Origin: Deinococcus depolymerans
GTDB taxonomy: Bacteria; Deinococcota; Deinococci; Deinococcales; Deinococcaceae
Length of the DNA: 64,000 nt
Assembly: GCF_039522025.1 (NCBI RefSeq)
Contig: NZ_BAAADB010000006.1
Span: 14,863 to 78,862, forward strand
Direction of reading: 5' to 3'
Each line of letters starts with the position of its first letter. Within the stretch, counting starts at the first letter, position 1. Positions 55,655 to 63,920 of the stretch are shown here, piece after piece. A program made the translations under genes and the position numbers. The notes beneath the pieces are model-generated. The model was given only the letters and a program-made list of their open reading frames with translations. It did no database searches and was not told the origin of the DNA.

Positions 55655-55686
55655 GCCGCCCGGCCGGGGGAACATCGGCGGGCGGC
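55655..55686. terminator. terminator after the M32 gene
   Basis: GCCGCCC / GGGCGGC with inner GGCCG/CGGC pairing, preceded on the plus strand by a run of A (T-run for the minus strand), so it could serve both directions. Confidence 0.65.
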
Positions 55687-55807
55687 CCTGAGTTGGGGGT
55701 GTGGGGGCGGGGCAGGGTGCGGGGATCACCGCACAGGGTCTGCCGGTCCGGAGTTCAGTGTGCCACGCGGAGTATTGCGGGATTCTGACAGCGGCGCGTG
55801 ATGCTCA

Positions 55808-55962
55808 TACGGACTGCCGTCTGTTTCGCCGACAATCCGGAACTTCACCGGGTTGCCAGCTCCACGTCCGGAGGGGCGTTTCTCTCCTGCTCGCTCTTCT
55901 GCGAAGCTCTGCGAGTCCGCTCGGACCCAGCGGCTCTGCAAGCCATTCAATCCGAGTCCGTA
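55808..55962 (+). repeat. 155-bp stop-codon repeat, copy H
   Basis: 155 bp, TACGG...CCGTA, flanked by TCA at 55805-55807 and 55963-55965; the right copy is the stop of the GDPD/phytase-like gene. Inner hairpin CAATCCGG-AACTTCA-CCGGGTTG keeps pairing with one wobble. Confidence 0.85.
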
Positions 55963-58221
55963 TCAGCGGCGGCCGACGCCGGGCGCGAGGGTCAGGGGCG
56001 CGTCGAGTTTCAGCCAGATGAACTCGTTGGTGTCCTTCACGGCCGCGCCGCGCCCGCCGGTGCCGGGGTAGTTGTTGTCGTTGGCGACGAGGACGGTGGT
56101 GGCGTCGAGCACGATGACGTTCTCGATGGTCACGTACGGGAAGCGGAACACGCCGCCGGTCGTGCTGGGCGCCAGGCCCTGCGGGTCGGCGATGTTCAGC
56201 AGGTCGGCCAGCAGGGTCTTCTTCAGGGTGCCGTCGGCGTTGCGGTCGGTCAGGCTGACGCGGTAGAGGCGTTTGGTGCGGGCGGCGTCGCCGCTGCCGC
56301 CGTCGCGCTCAATCACGATCAGTTCCGAGGCGTTCACGGGCGTGATGTCACCGATGGCGTTGCCGGGCGCGTCGAGCGGGTAACGGCCAGTCAGCGTCCA
56401 CTTCTGCGTGGCGAGGTCGATGGCGTGCAGGCGCAGCTGGCCGGGCGTGTCGCCAGCCACGGTTTTTTCCAGCAGGGCGTACAGGGTCTTCCCGTCGGGG
56501 CTGAGGGTCAGGCCCTCGAAGCCGCCGCTGCTGCCCAGCGTGGCGGCGCTGCTGCTGCCGCCCTGCGTGAAGGCGGGGTGCTGGGGGCTGCGGACTTCGG
56601 GCGCGGCGTACTCGGCGACCACTTTCGCGCCGGTGGCGGGGAAGTCGGTGAACAGTCCGTCCACGCCCGCCTGAATGGCCTGCCGCATCTCGGCTTCTGG
56701 GTTGTTGGCGTACTGGGCGGGCAGGAAGGTGGGTTCGTTCCGGAAGGTGTACGGGTGGACGAGCAGCCCGGCGGCGTGCGCGCGGGTCACGAAGTCGGTG
56801 GTCTGCCCCTTGCCGTCGATGATCCAGCCCTTGCTGGGGCCGATGCCGCTGGCGTACGTGGCGATGTCGCGCAGGCCCTCGGGGGTGGTCAGGTCGGCGT
56901 TCTGGCGGGGGTCCCGGCGGGCGCTCAGGTCGTAGGGCGCGCCGGTCTGGCCGCCCAGCAGCTGCACCAGCGGGAGTTTCACGCCGGCGGCGGGCATGAT
57001 GGTGCTGTTCAGGTCGCGCAGATTGGTGGTCTCGAAGGACTGGATGAACACGCGCGCCGGGTCTGTAAAGCCTTCCTTCTTCAGGGTGTCGATCAGCAGT
57101 TGCGAGGTGTTCACGCCCGTCTGCGCGGCCATGAAGGTGGGGTGCTTCGTTTCGGGGTACAGGCCGACCCGGCGGCCGGTGCGGGTCTCGGTGTCGCGGA
57201 TCAGGGCGATGATCTCGCTCAGGGTGGGCACCTCGAACTGCCCGTCAAAGGTGCGGCCGCGCAGGGCCGGGAGGCGTTCCACGGCGCGCAGGGTCTTGAG
57301 TTCCGTCAGCGTGAAATCCTCGACCCAGTACCCCGTGACGTCCTGCCCGTCGAGCTTCTTGGTCTTCACGCGCCCGGCGAACTCGGGGCGGGTGGCGACG
57401 TCGGTGGTGGCCTCCGTGACCTTGCCGCTCCCGTCCAGGACCGCCATGACCGGTTCGTGCCGGGCGACCAGCACGCCGTCCTTCGTGACGACCAGGTCCG
57501 GCTCGATGAAGTCCGCGCCCGCCTCGATCGCCACCCGGTACGCTTCCAGGGTGTGTTCCGGGCGGGTGCCGCTGCTGCCCCGGTGCCCGATCACGATGGG
57601 CGGCCGGCCGGTCAGGGTGGGCAGGCCCGGCAGGTTCGGGGTGGGCATGGGGGCGTCCAGCAGCACGCCGTCCGCGCTGAAGTGCAGCAGGTACGGGCCG
57701 AACTCGTCGCCCACCCACAGCGTCCCGTCGGGCGCGACCACGAAGCCTTCCGGGTCGAAGTCCGCGCCGGTCAGCAGGCGCTCCGGGCTGGCCTCGTTCA
57801 CGATCTGCCACGGCACGCGCCGCTCCGGGTCACGCAGCCCAACGAACGCCCCTACCTCCACCTTCCCGGTTCCCGTGGGCGCGGTCTTCGGGGTGAGGGT
57901 CAGGCGGTACAGGCGCAGCAGGGAGTCGGCGCTGTTGTTCTTCGCGCCGAACCCGTTGTCGCTCAGGAACAGGTACGTGCCGTCCGGCGCGAACTGCACG
58001 CCGCTGAAGCCCTGCACCGGCTGCCCCTGAAAGCGCGCCTGACCGCGCAGGCCGTCCCTCCAGGCGCCGCTGGCCGGGCCGGGCGCGAAGGTATCGGCGG
58101 GCAGTTCCGCGTACCCGGCCAGCGTGACGGCCTGCGCGGCCCCCACGCCCAGCAGCAGCGCGGCCGACAGGCGGACCATGAGGGCTTTCACGGACGTGCG
58201 GACAGCAGATGAGGAATTCAC
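55963..58221 (-). CDS. exported phytase-like propeller with inserted GDPD domain
   Basis: 752 residues. Signal peptide VRLSAALLLGVGAAQA. Residues 33-205 are the first part of an esterase-like phytase propeller (FSGVQFAPDGTYLFLSDNG, DPEGFVVAPDGTLWVGDEFG). Residues about 208-545 are a glycerophosphodiester phosphodiesterase TIM barrel (VIGHRGSSGTRPEHTLEAY, GADFIEPDLVVTKDGVLVARH split at the metal Glu-Asp). Residues 560-750 finish the propeller (GGFEGLTLSPDGKTLYALL, TIENVIVLDATTVLVANDNN). It should release glycerol-3-phosphate outside the membrane for the Ugp importer upstream. GTG start is uncertain; M15 is an alternative. Confidence 0.85.
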   Translation of the reverse strand: MNSSSAVRTSVKALMVRLSAALLLGVGAAQAVTLAGYAELPADTFAPGPASGAWRDGLRGQARFQGQPVQGFSGVQFAPDGTYLFLSDNGFGAKNNSADSLLRLYRLTLTPKTAPTGTGKVEVGAFVGLRDPERRVPWQIVNEASPERLLTGADFDPEGFVVAPDGTLWVGDEFGPYLLHFSADGVLLDAPMPTPNLPGLPTLTGRPPIVIGHRGSSGTRPEHTLEAYRVAIEAGADFIEPDLVVTKDGVLVARHEPVMAVLDGSGKVTEATTDVATRPEFAGRVKTKKLDGQDVTGYWVEDFTLTELKTLRAVERLPALRGRTFDGQFEVPTLSEIIALIRDTETRTGRRVGLYPETKHPTFMAAQTGVNTSQLLIDTLKKEGFTDPARVFIQSFETTNLRDLNSTIMPAAGVKLPLVQLLGGQTGAPYDLSARRDPRQNADLTTPEGLRDIATYASGIGPSKGWIIDGKGQTTDFVTRAHAAGLLVHPYTFRNEPTFLPAQYANNPEAEMRQAIQAGVDGLFTDFPATGAKVVAEYAAPEVRSPQHPAFTQGGSSSAATLGSSGGFEGLTLSPDGKTLYALLEKTVAGDTPGQLRLHAIDLATQKWTLTGRYPLDAPGNAIGDITPVNASELIVIERDGGSGDAARTKRLYRVSLTDRNADGTLKKTLLADLLNIADPQGLAPSTTGGVFRFPYVTIENVIVLDATTVLVANDNNYPGTGGRGAAVKDTNEFIWLKLDAPLTLAPGVGRR

Positions 58222-58235
58222 ACCCGTCAGTTGAA

Positions 58236-58264
58236 GCCGCGCACGTCAGAGCAACGTGCGCGGC
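58236..58264 (-). terminator. hairpin between ugpE and the GDPD gene
   Basis: 11-bp perfect stem GCCGCGCACGT / ACGTGCGCGGC with a 7-base loop, in the 145-base gap. No T-run, so it may attenuate rather than end the transcript. Confidence 0.55.
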
Positions 58265-58366
58265 CGGTCAGCCCGGCGTCAGGGGGTCCCTTCGTACGGA
58301 CCGGGTCGGCTTCGTTGCCCCCTCACCCGCCCCTTCGCCGTCTGTTGACCCCGTTCACCCGAGTGC

Positions 58367-59242
58367 CTACTTGTCCTCGGTGAGCGCGAAGCCCCGGCTG
58401 AACTGCTTCTGCAGGGCCGTGAACACGATCAGGGGCGGCAGGGCCGTGATGACGGCGCCGGCCATCACGGCGCCCCAGTCGGTCTGGCCGCCCACCTCGA
58501 TCAGTTTGCGCAGGCCCACCTGCACGACCTGCTTGTCGTCCTGCTGCATGATCACCAGCGGCCAGATGTACTGATCCCAGGCGTACACGAACTGAATGAC
58601 GGCCAGCGCGCCGATGGTGTTGGTGCTCATGGGAATCAGGATGTGCGTCAGGTACCGCAGCGGGCCGCACCCGTCGATGCGGGCGGCGTCGGCGAGGCTG
58701 GTGGGGATGCTCAGGAAGTGCTGCCGGAACAGGAACGTGCCGGTCGCGCTGGCCAGGAACGGCACGATGATCGCGGCGTACGTGTTCGCCCACTTCAGGT
58801 CGCGGCTGACCAGATCGAACAGCGCGATGATCAGCACCTCGGTGGGCAGCATCAGGGACAGCAGGACCAGCGTGAACGCCGCGCCCTTCAACGGAAAGCG
58901 GAAGTACACGAATGCCAGCGCGGCCAGCAGGGCCAGGGTGGTCTTTCCGGCCGTGACGCACACGGCCACCACGAGGCTGTTGCGCATGTAGCGGCCCAGG
59001 TGCGCGTCCTCCCACACGCCCGAGAGGTTCTGGAAGAACGCGCCGCCGGGCAGCAGGCTGGGGCTCAGGACGACGCTGGACGTCTGGGTGCTCTTGATGA
59101 CCGCGAAGATCAGGGGCGCACTGATGATCAGGATCGCCAGGATCAACGCGGCGTGCGTGACCCACACGCCCCGCGCGCGGCGGGAGCGGGGGGCGGCGCG
59201 GTCAGCGCGGGCGGGCGGCGCGGCCGGGTGCTTAACTGCCAT
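58367..59242 (-). CDS. ugpE: glycerol-3-phosphate ABC transporter permease
   Basis: 291 residues, MalG-type permease with six helices and EAA motif SLADAARIDGCGPLRYLTHILIP. The segment FAVIKSTQTSSVV and the final ALQKQFSRGFALTEDK are typical of UgpE. Overlaps ugpA by 11 bases. Assignment to Ugp rests mainly on UgpB and the two nearby GDPDs. Confidence 0.82.
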   Translation of the reverse strand: MAVKHPAAPPARADRAAPRSRRARGVWVTHAALILAILIISAPLIFAVIKSTQTSSVVLSPSLLPGGAFFQNLSGVWEDAHLGRYMRNSLVVAVCVTAGKTTLALLAALAFVYFRFPLKGAAFTLVLLSLMLPTEVLIIALFDLVSRDLKWANTYAAIIVPFLASATGTFLFRQHFLSIPTSLADAARIDGCGPLRYLTHILIPMSTNTIGALAVIQFVYAWDQYIWPLVIMQQDDKQVVQVGLRKLIEVGGQTDWGAVMAGAVITALPPLIVFTALQKQFSRGFALTEDK

Positions 59243-60170
59243 AGTGCACCCGCCGCTCGCCCAGCCGGAACTGCATCCAGGTGACGAACGCCACCAGCGC
59301 CAGCATCAGGGCGGCCTGCGCGGCGGCCGCGCCGGTCTTGAAGTTCACGAAGCCGTCCTGGTACAGCTGGTACACCAGGAACGTGGTCGCCCCGGCATTC
59401 CCGGTGTACGGCCCGCCGCGCGTGAGGATGTCCGTCAGGGCGAACGAGTCGAACAGCGCCGCGATGATGTTCGTGAACACCAGGAAGAACGTGATGGGAC
59501 TCAGCAGCGGGAACGCCACGCGCCAGAACACCTGCGCGGGGGTCGCGCCGTCGATCTCGGCGGCTTCCATCACGTCGCCCGGCAGGTTCTGGATGCTGGC
59601 GAGGTAGAACACGATGTTGTACGCCAGGCCCTTCCAGATGGCGGCCAGCGTGACCAGCCCGAACGCCAGGACGGGCGTGTCCAGCCAGCGGGGGCGCACG
59701 CCGAACAGTTCGCCCAGCAGGGCGTTCACCACGCCGATCTCCGGGTTGAACAGGAACAGCCACAGCGTCCCGGCAATGGCGGGGCTCAGGGCGTAGGGGT
59801 AGATCAGCAGCAGGCGGTACGTACTCGCGCCGCGCACGGGACGGCTGGCGAGCCACGCCAGTCCCAGGGACAGCAGCAGCCCGAACGTGACGGTCAGGAC
59901 CGTGAACACCAGCGTCTGGAGCGCCACCTGCCGGTACGCGGGACTGGACAGCAACTCGGCGAAATTGGCGAGGCCCACGAACTGCTCGGTGCCCAGGATC
60001 ACGTTCGCGCGGTACGCGGCCAGCCTGAGCGTCTGCAGGGCCGGCAGGTAGATGAACACCGCCAGGATCAGTAGGCTGGGCAGCAGGAACACCCACGGCA
60101 GGGCGCGGCCCCGGAACACGGCGCTCTCCCCGGCGTCCGGGGTGGGGCGGGAACGGGCGGGACTCAGCAT
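59232..60170 (-). CDS. ugpA: glycerol-3-phosphate ABC transporter permease
   Basis: 312 residues, MalF-type permease with six helices (LPWVFLLPSLLILAVFIYLPA first) and EAA motif DVMEAAEIDGATPAQVFWRVAFPLL. C-terminal FVTWMQFRLGERRVHY is like UgpA. ATG 60170 gives a 45-residue cytoplasmic start. It is separated from ugpB by 320 bases that include repeat I. No ATPase gene follows; a shared MsmX/MalK-type ATPase elsewhere is inferred. Confidence 0.82.
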   Translation of the reverse strand: MLSPARSRPTPDAGESAVFRGRALPWVFLLPSLLILAVFIYLPALQTLRLAAYRANVILGTEQFVGLANFAELLSSPAYRQVALQTLVFTVLTVTFGLLLSLGLAWLASRPVRGASTYRLLLIYPYALSPAIAGTLWLFLFNPEIGVVNALLGELFGVRPRWLDTPVLAFGLVTLAAIWKGLAYNIVFYLASIQNLPGDVMEAAEIDGATPAQVFWRVAFPLLSPITFFLVFTNIIAALFDSFALTDILTRGGPYTGNAGATTFLVYQLYQDGFVNFKTGAAAAQAALMLALVAFVTWMQFRLGERRVHYGS

Positions 60171-60357
60171 GGGCGGGCGGGGGGGTCGGAGAGGGCGGTC
60201 ATGCGGGATACCTCCAGGGCGGGGTGCAGCCGGAACACAGGGGCTGGAATGGCGCGGGCGGCCCACCCTCCGTCAGGGAGGGAGCGGGCCGCGCGGCGGG
60301 CAGGACGGGTGGGGTCAGCGCACGGTGACGGCGTGATCCTGACAGGTCCGGCGCTTA

Positions 60358-60490
60358 TACGGATTCCGTCTGTTTCGTTAACAACCCGGCAGGGTACCGG
60401 GTTGCCAACTCCACGCCCGGAATCCTCTTTGCTCCTACTCGCGTCCACTCGGATTGAACGGCTTTGCAAGCCATTCAATCGGAGTCCGTA
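60358..60490 (+). repeat. stop-codon repeat, copy I, inside the ugp operon
   Basis: 133 bp (internal deletion of about 22), TACGG...CCGTA, flanked by TTA at 60355-60357 and 60491-60493; the right copy is the TAA stop of ugpB. Both hairpins are perfect: inner CAACCCGG-CAGGGTA-CCGGGTTG and terminal GATTGAACGGCTT / AAGCCATTCAATC. The rest of the ugpB-ugpA gap (60171-60354) shows no gene. Confidence 0.85.
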
Positions 60491-61789
60491 TTACTTGAAG
60501 TTCGCGTTGTACTCGGCCAGGGCGGCGTCGGCGCGGGCCTTGGTTTCCTTCAGCGCGGCGTCCACGTTCTGCCCGCCCAGCACCTTCTGCACGCCTTCTT
60601 CCATGATCCGGCGGGTCTGGATGGCCGCGCCGTTCAGGCCGCCGGCGGTGGCGGCGCTCGGCACGGTGCGGGTCAGCTGGTTGAACGCCACGAGCTGCAG
60701 GGGCGTCTGCGTGAACCAGCCCTGCTTGCGCAGCAGCTCGATGCTGCTCTGCCGCACGGGGTAGTACCCGGTCAGTTTGTGCCACTCGGCCATGTTCTGG
60801 GTGTTCGTCATGTACAGCGCGAAGTCCAGTGCGCCCTCGGCCTGCGCCTTGCTGACGCCCTTGCTGATCCACAGGCTGGCCCCGCCGATCACGACGCCGT
60901 TGCGTTTGCTGCCGTCCGCGATGGGCAGCACGCCCACGCCCACGCTGAAACCGGCCTTCTTCGCGGCGTCACGGATGTTGCCGATGTCGGCGGTGGACGT
61001 GATGTGGAACACCGCCTTCTGGTTCGTGAAGATGGCGTCGCTGCCGTCCCAGTCTTCCAGTTTGCCGGTGTAGGTGTAGTACCGGCGGTCCTGCATGGTC
61101 TTGAAGAACGTGAAGATGTTCTTCGCGGCTTTGCTGTCGAGGTTGGTGGCGGTCGCGCGGCCCTGGCGGCCGTTGCCGTTGTTCAGGAGGGGCGCGCCCT
61201 GCTGCGCCATCCACTGCTCGATGAACCAGCCGTTCAGGCTCATGCCGAAGCAGGTGGCGTCCAGTTTCGCCGCCTCGATCTTCTGGCAGGCCCCCAGCAG
61301 GCCGCCGTACGTGGTGGGCGGCTGCTTGGGGTTCAGGCCCGCTTTCTTCATCAGGTCCTGGTTGAAGTACAGGACCGGGCTGCTGGAGTTGAACGGCAGG
61401 CTGTTCACCTTCCCGCCGATGGTGTAGTAGTTGATGACGGGCTTGATGTAATCGCTGAAATCGACGTTCCTGACGCTGCTGACCGGCTGGAACGCGCCGC
61501 TGTCCAGCGCCAGCTGGCTGCCGACCTCGAAGATCTGCACGAGGGCCGGGGCCTTGCCCTGCCGCGCGGCGAGGATGGTCGCCTGCAGGCTGTCGTTGTA
61601 GCTGCCCTTGTAGCTGGGCACGACCTTCACGCCGCTGTGCGTCCTGTTGTACTCGTCCGCGCGGGCCTGAATCCAGCCGCTGCGTTTGGCGTCCCCGAAG
61701 GAATGCCAGAATTCCACGGTGGTCTGCGCGGAAGCCAGAGAAGCGTTCGTCAAGCCCAGCAGGGCTGCCGTCAGCAGTATTCGGTTCAT
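60491..61789 (-). CDS. ugpB: glycerol-3-phosphate ABC transporter substrate-binding protein
   Basis: 432 residues. Signal peptide LLTAALLGLTNASLASA. From memory of E. coli UgpB, matching blocks are FWHS, VPSYKGSYNDSL (TYKGNYEQ there), QIFEVG, LPFNSSSPVLYFNQD, MKKAGLNPKQPPTTY, GGASLWI and AEWHKLTGYYPV. It binds glycerol-3-phosphate or glycerophosphocholine-type diesters in the envelope. ATG 61789 is seven bases after TACTTT; a TTGACA lies further upstream with 20 bases between. First gene of the ugp cluster. Confidence 0.9.
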   Translation of the reverse strand: MNRILLTAALLGLTNASLASAQTTVEFWHSFGDAKRSGWIQARADEYNRTHSGVKVVPSYKGSYNDSLQATILAARQGKAPALVQIFEVGSQLALDSGAFQPVSSVRNVDFSDYIKPVINYYTIGGKVNSLPFNSSSPVLYFNQDLMKKAGLNPKQPPTTYGGLLGACQKIEAAKLDATCFGMSLNGWFIEQWMAQQGAPLLNNGNGRQGRATATNLDSKAAKNIFTFFKTMQDRRYYTYTGKLEDWDGSDAIFTNQKAVFHITSTADIGNIRDAAKKAGFSVGVGVLPIADGSKRNGVVIGGASLWISKGVSKAQAEGALDFALYMTNTQNMAEWHKLTGYYPVRQSSIELLRKQGWFTQTPLQLVAFNQLTRTVPSAATAGGLNGAAIQTRRIMEEGVQKVLGGQNVDAALKETKARADAALAEYNANFK

Positions 61790-61917
61790 GAGAATTAAAG
61801 TAGGCTCCCCCCATCAGGGCGCTGTCAAGCAACCCTGGGCCGGGGAACACCCAGAGCGTTCCTTCACACTGACCCCCGGACTCCGGGTTGACCGTTCCGG
61901 GCACCTACAGTCAGGTC

Positions 61918-62766
61918 ATGATTCTCGTCACTGCCGCCACCGGGAACGTCGGGCGCGAACTCGTGCCGCAACTGCTGAGCGCCGGACAGCAGGTCCGCGC
62001 AGGCACCCGCCACCCGCAGGGGGCGGCATTCCCGAACGGCGCACACGCCACGCACTTCGACTTCAGCGATGAGGCCAGCGTCCGCGAGGCCGCCACCGGC
62101 ACGCAGAGCGTGTACCTGATCGTCCCGGAAACCGTGGGCACAGAGACCCTGAAACGTGCCCTGAGCGTCATGAAGGAGGCGGGCGTGGAACGCGTCGTGC
62201 TGCAATCCGGGTTCGGCGCAGAGCGTGGCGACAACCCGCTGGGCGAGGCCGAGGACGCCGTCCGTGACAGCGGCCTCACCTGGACGGTCCTGCGGCCCAA
62301 CTGGTTCATGCAGAACTACAACCAGATGTTCCGGCGCGGCATCCGCGACCGCCACGAGTTCGCGGAACCCGCCGGGGAGCAACGCACCAGTTTCATCGAC
62401 ACGCGCGACATCGCCGCCGCCGCCGTGACCGTCCTCACGCAGCCCGGCCACGACCGCCGCGAGTACCCCCTGACCGGCCCGCAGTCCATCGACCGGCACG
62501 CTGTTGCCGCCGCCCTGAGCGGCGCCCTGGGCCACACCATCACCTACCGCCCCGTGGACGACGACGGCTTCGTGGACTTCCTGGTCTCCACCGGCGAGAG
62601 CGACGAGGAGGAAGCGCGCGGCATCGCCTCCATCTACCCGCCCATCCGCGCGGGCGACACCGCCCCCACCACCCCCGACCTGCACGCCCTGACCGGCAGC
62701 ACCGGCCACACCATCGAGGACTTCGCGCAGCACTACCGGCAGGACTGGCTGATGGCTGATGGCTGA
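61918..62766 (+). CDS. NmrA-family NAD(P)-binding protein
   Basis: 282 residues. ILVTAATGNVGRELVPQL opens the Rossmann fold; RVVLQSGFGAE, WTVLRPNWFMQNY and FIDTRDIAAAAV follow, as in quinone- or redox-sensing NmrA/QOR2-type proteins. ATG 61918 is six bases after TACAGT. The last residues (LMADG) and the stop are encoded by the heptanucleotide array, so the native C-terminus has been overwritten or is strain-variable. Confidence 0.85.
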   Translation: MILVTAATGNVGRELVPQLLSAGQQVRAGTRHPQGAAFPNGAHATHFDFSDEASVREAATGTQSVYLIVPETVGTETLKRALSVMKEAGVERVVLQSGFGAERGDNPLGEAEDAVRDSGLTWTVLRPNWFMQNYNQMFRRGIRDRHEFAEPAGEQRTSFIDTRDIAAAAVTVLTQPGHDRREYPLTGPQSIDRHAVAAALSGALGHTITYRPVDDDGFVDFLVSTGESDEEEARGIASIYPPIRAGDTAPTTPDLHALTGSTGHTIEDFAQHYRQDWLMADG

Positions 62767-62860
62767 TGGCTGATGGCTGATGGCTGATGGCTGATGGCTG
62801 ATGGCTGATGGCTGATGGCTGATGGCTGATGGCTGATGGCTGATGGCTGATGGCTGATGG
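62747..62860 (+). repeat. heptanucleotide tandem array, 16 units of GGCTGAT
   Basis: Sixteen identical perfect 7-base units plus two bases, 114 bp. The array starts within the last codons of the NmrA-like gene. Every frame soon meets a TGA, so unit loss or gain hardly changes the protein end. Confidence 0.95.
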
Positions 62861-62922
62861 TCAACAGCGTGTGCGCGACGCGGCCAGCCACGTCAAGGCC
62901 AATCCGCTGCCCACTCCCCTCC

Positions 62923-63603
62923 TCAGCGGGCGGTCAGGAGCACGTCCGGCAGGTCGCCGATCAGGGCGTCCACGCCGAGTGCTTTCAGGCGGGCCACCTG
63001 CGCGGCGTCGTTCACGGTCCAGGTGTTCACGCGCCAGCCGTTCGCGCGGGCCTGGGCCATCAGGGCGTCGTCGATCAGGGGATGCATGGGGTGCATGGCC
63101 GCCGCCTGCACGCGCCGCATCACCACCGGCACGAGGTCCAGCGCACCCAGACGGTAAGCACGGTGAAACAGGAAGCCGCGCTCGATGTCCGGCGCATGAT
63201 GCCGGGCCGCGTCCAGCACCAGCGGACTGAACGAACTGACGATCACCCGCCGCGACAGCCCGTGCGCGCGGATGGCATCCAGCGTGCGGTGCACCCGGTC
63301 ATCCGGACGGGCCCCCTCGAACTTGATCTCCACGTTCACGAACGCCCCCGTATCCGCCGCCCACGCCAGCGCGGCGTCCAGCGTCGGCACGTGCGCGGGC
63401 AGATCGGCGGCGTTCATCCCGGGGAGCGACCCGCCGCCCTTGAGCGCCGGATCATGATGAATGACCAGCGTGCCGTCCATCAGGCGGCGCACGTCCAGTT
63501 CCACGCCGTCCAGCCCGGCGTCCATCGCCGCCTGAAACCCGGCCAGGGTGTTCTCGGTGTGCAGTCGGGGCGTGCCACGGTGACCCAGCAGAAGCGGCTT
63601 CAT
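62923..63603 (-). CDS. glycerophosphodiester phosphodiesterase, cytosolic
   Basis: 226-residue TIM barrel with no signal peptide. GDPD motifs: LGHRGTPRLHTENTLAGF, GLDGVELDVRRLMDGTLVIHHD (metal Glu-x-Asp and His), VNVEIKFEG and VNTWTVND. It hydrolyses glycerophosphodiesters to glycerol-3-phosphate, like UgpQ. Together with the exported GDPD and UgpBAE it makes a complete scavenging route. ATG 63603 is six bases after TAGCCT. Confidence 0.92.
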   Translation of the reverse strand: MKPLLLGHRGTPRLHTENTLAGFQAAMDAGLDGVELDVRRLMDGTLVIHHDPALKGGGSLPGMNAADLPAHVPTLDAALAWAADTGAFVNVEIKFEGARPDDRVHRTLDAIRAHGLSRRVIVSSFSPLVLDAARHHAPDIERGFLFHRAYRLGALDLVPVVMRRVQAAAMHPMHPLIDDALMAQARANGWRVNTWTVNDAAQVARLKALGVDALIGDLPDVLLTAR

Positions 63604-63659
63604 ACCCCGCAGGCTACCCGCCCGGCGTCAGGTGCGCCTCATCGTTCAAGGCGCGGGGG

Positions 63660-63920
63660 TCAGGGGACGGGAGCGGCGCGGTAGTGCTGGGCCGTGCGGC
63701 CCTGGTCGTCCTTCCAGGCGTCCCATCCACTAACGGGCCGGACGCAGACCATGCAGGCCGCGTCGGACGGCGATGTGAACTCACAGTCGCGCGTCAACTC
63801 GTACTGTGTGTCGTTGATCTGCCTCAGGGTACCGTCCAGTACCCATGCGGCACGCCGCGTATTGAAGTTCTTCCAGCCCGGCTCTTCGCGGTAGTTGGCT
63901 GGAACTATGCCCGACACCAC
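63660..63920 (-). CDS. hypothetical small protein
   Basis: 86 residues from a GTG at 63920; an in-frame TAG seven codons upstream bars a longer form. It has three Cys (RDCEF, AACMVCV) and Trp-rich segments (GWDAWKDD), no signal peptide and no family I recognise. A hairpin GTCCGGGG-ATAGG-CCCCGGAC lies just upstream. Could be a fragment. Confidence 0.4.
   Translation of the reverse strand: MVSGIVPANYREEPGWKNFNTRRAAWVLDGTLRQINDTQYELTRDCEFTSPSDAACMVCVRPVSGWDAWKDDQGRTAQHYRAAPVP

Noticed and set aside
62747..62860. Tandem repeat as a CRISPR array
   Set aside because: Units are 7 bases with no spacers, and no cas gene is present. The same applies to the arrays at 11016 and 32114.
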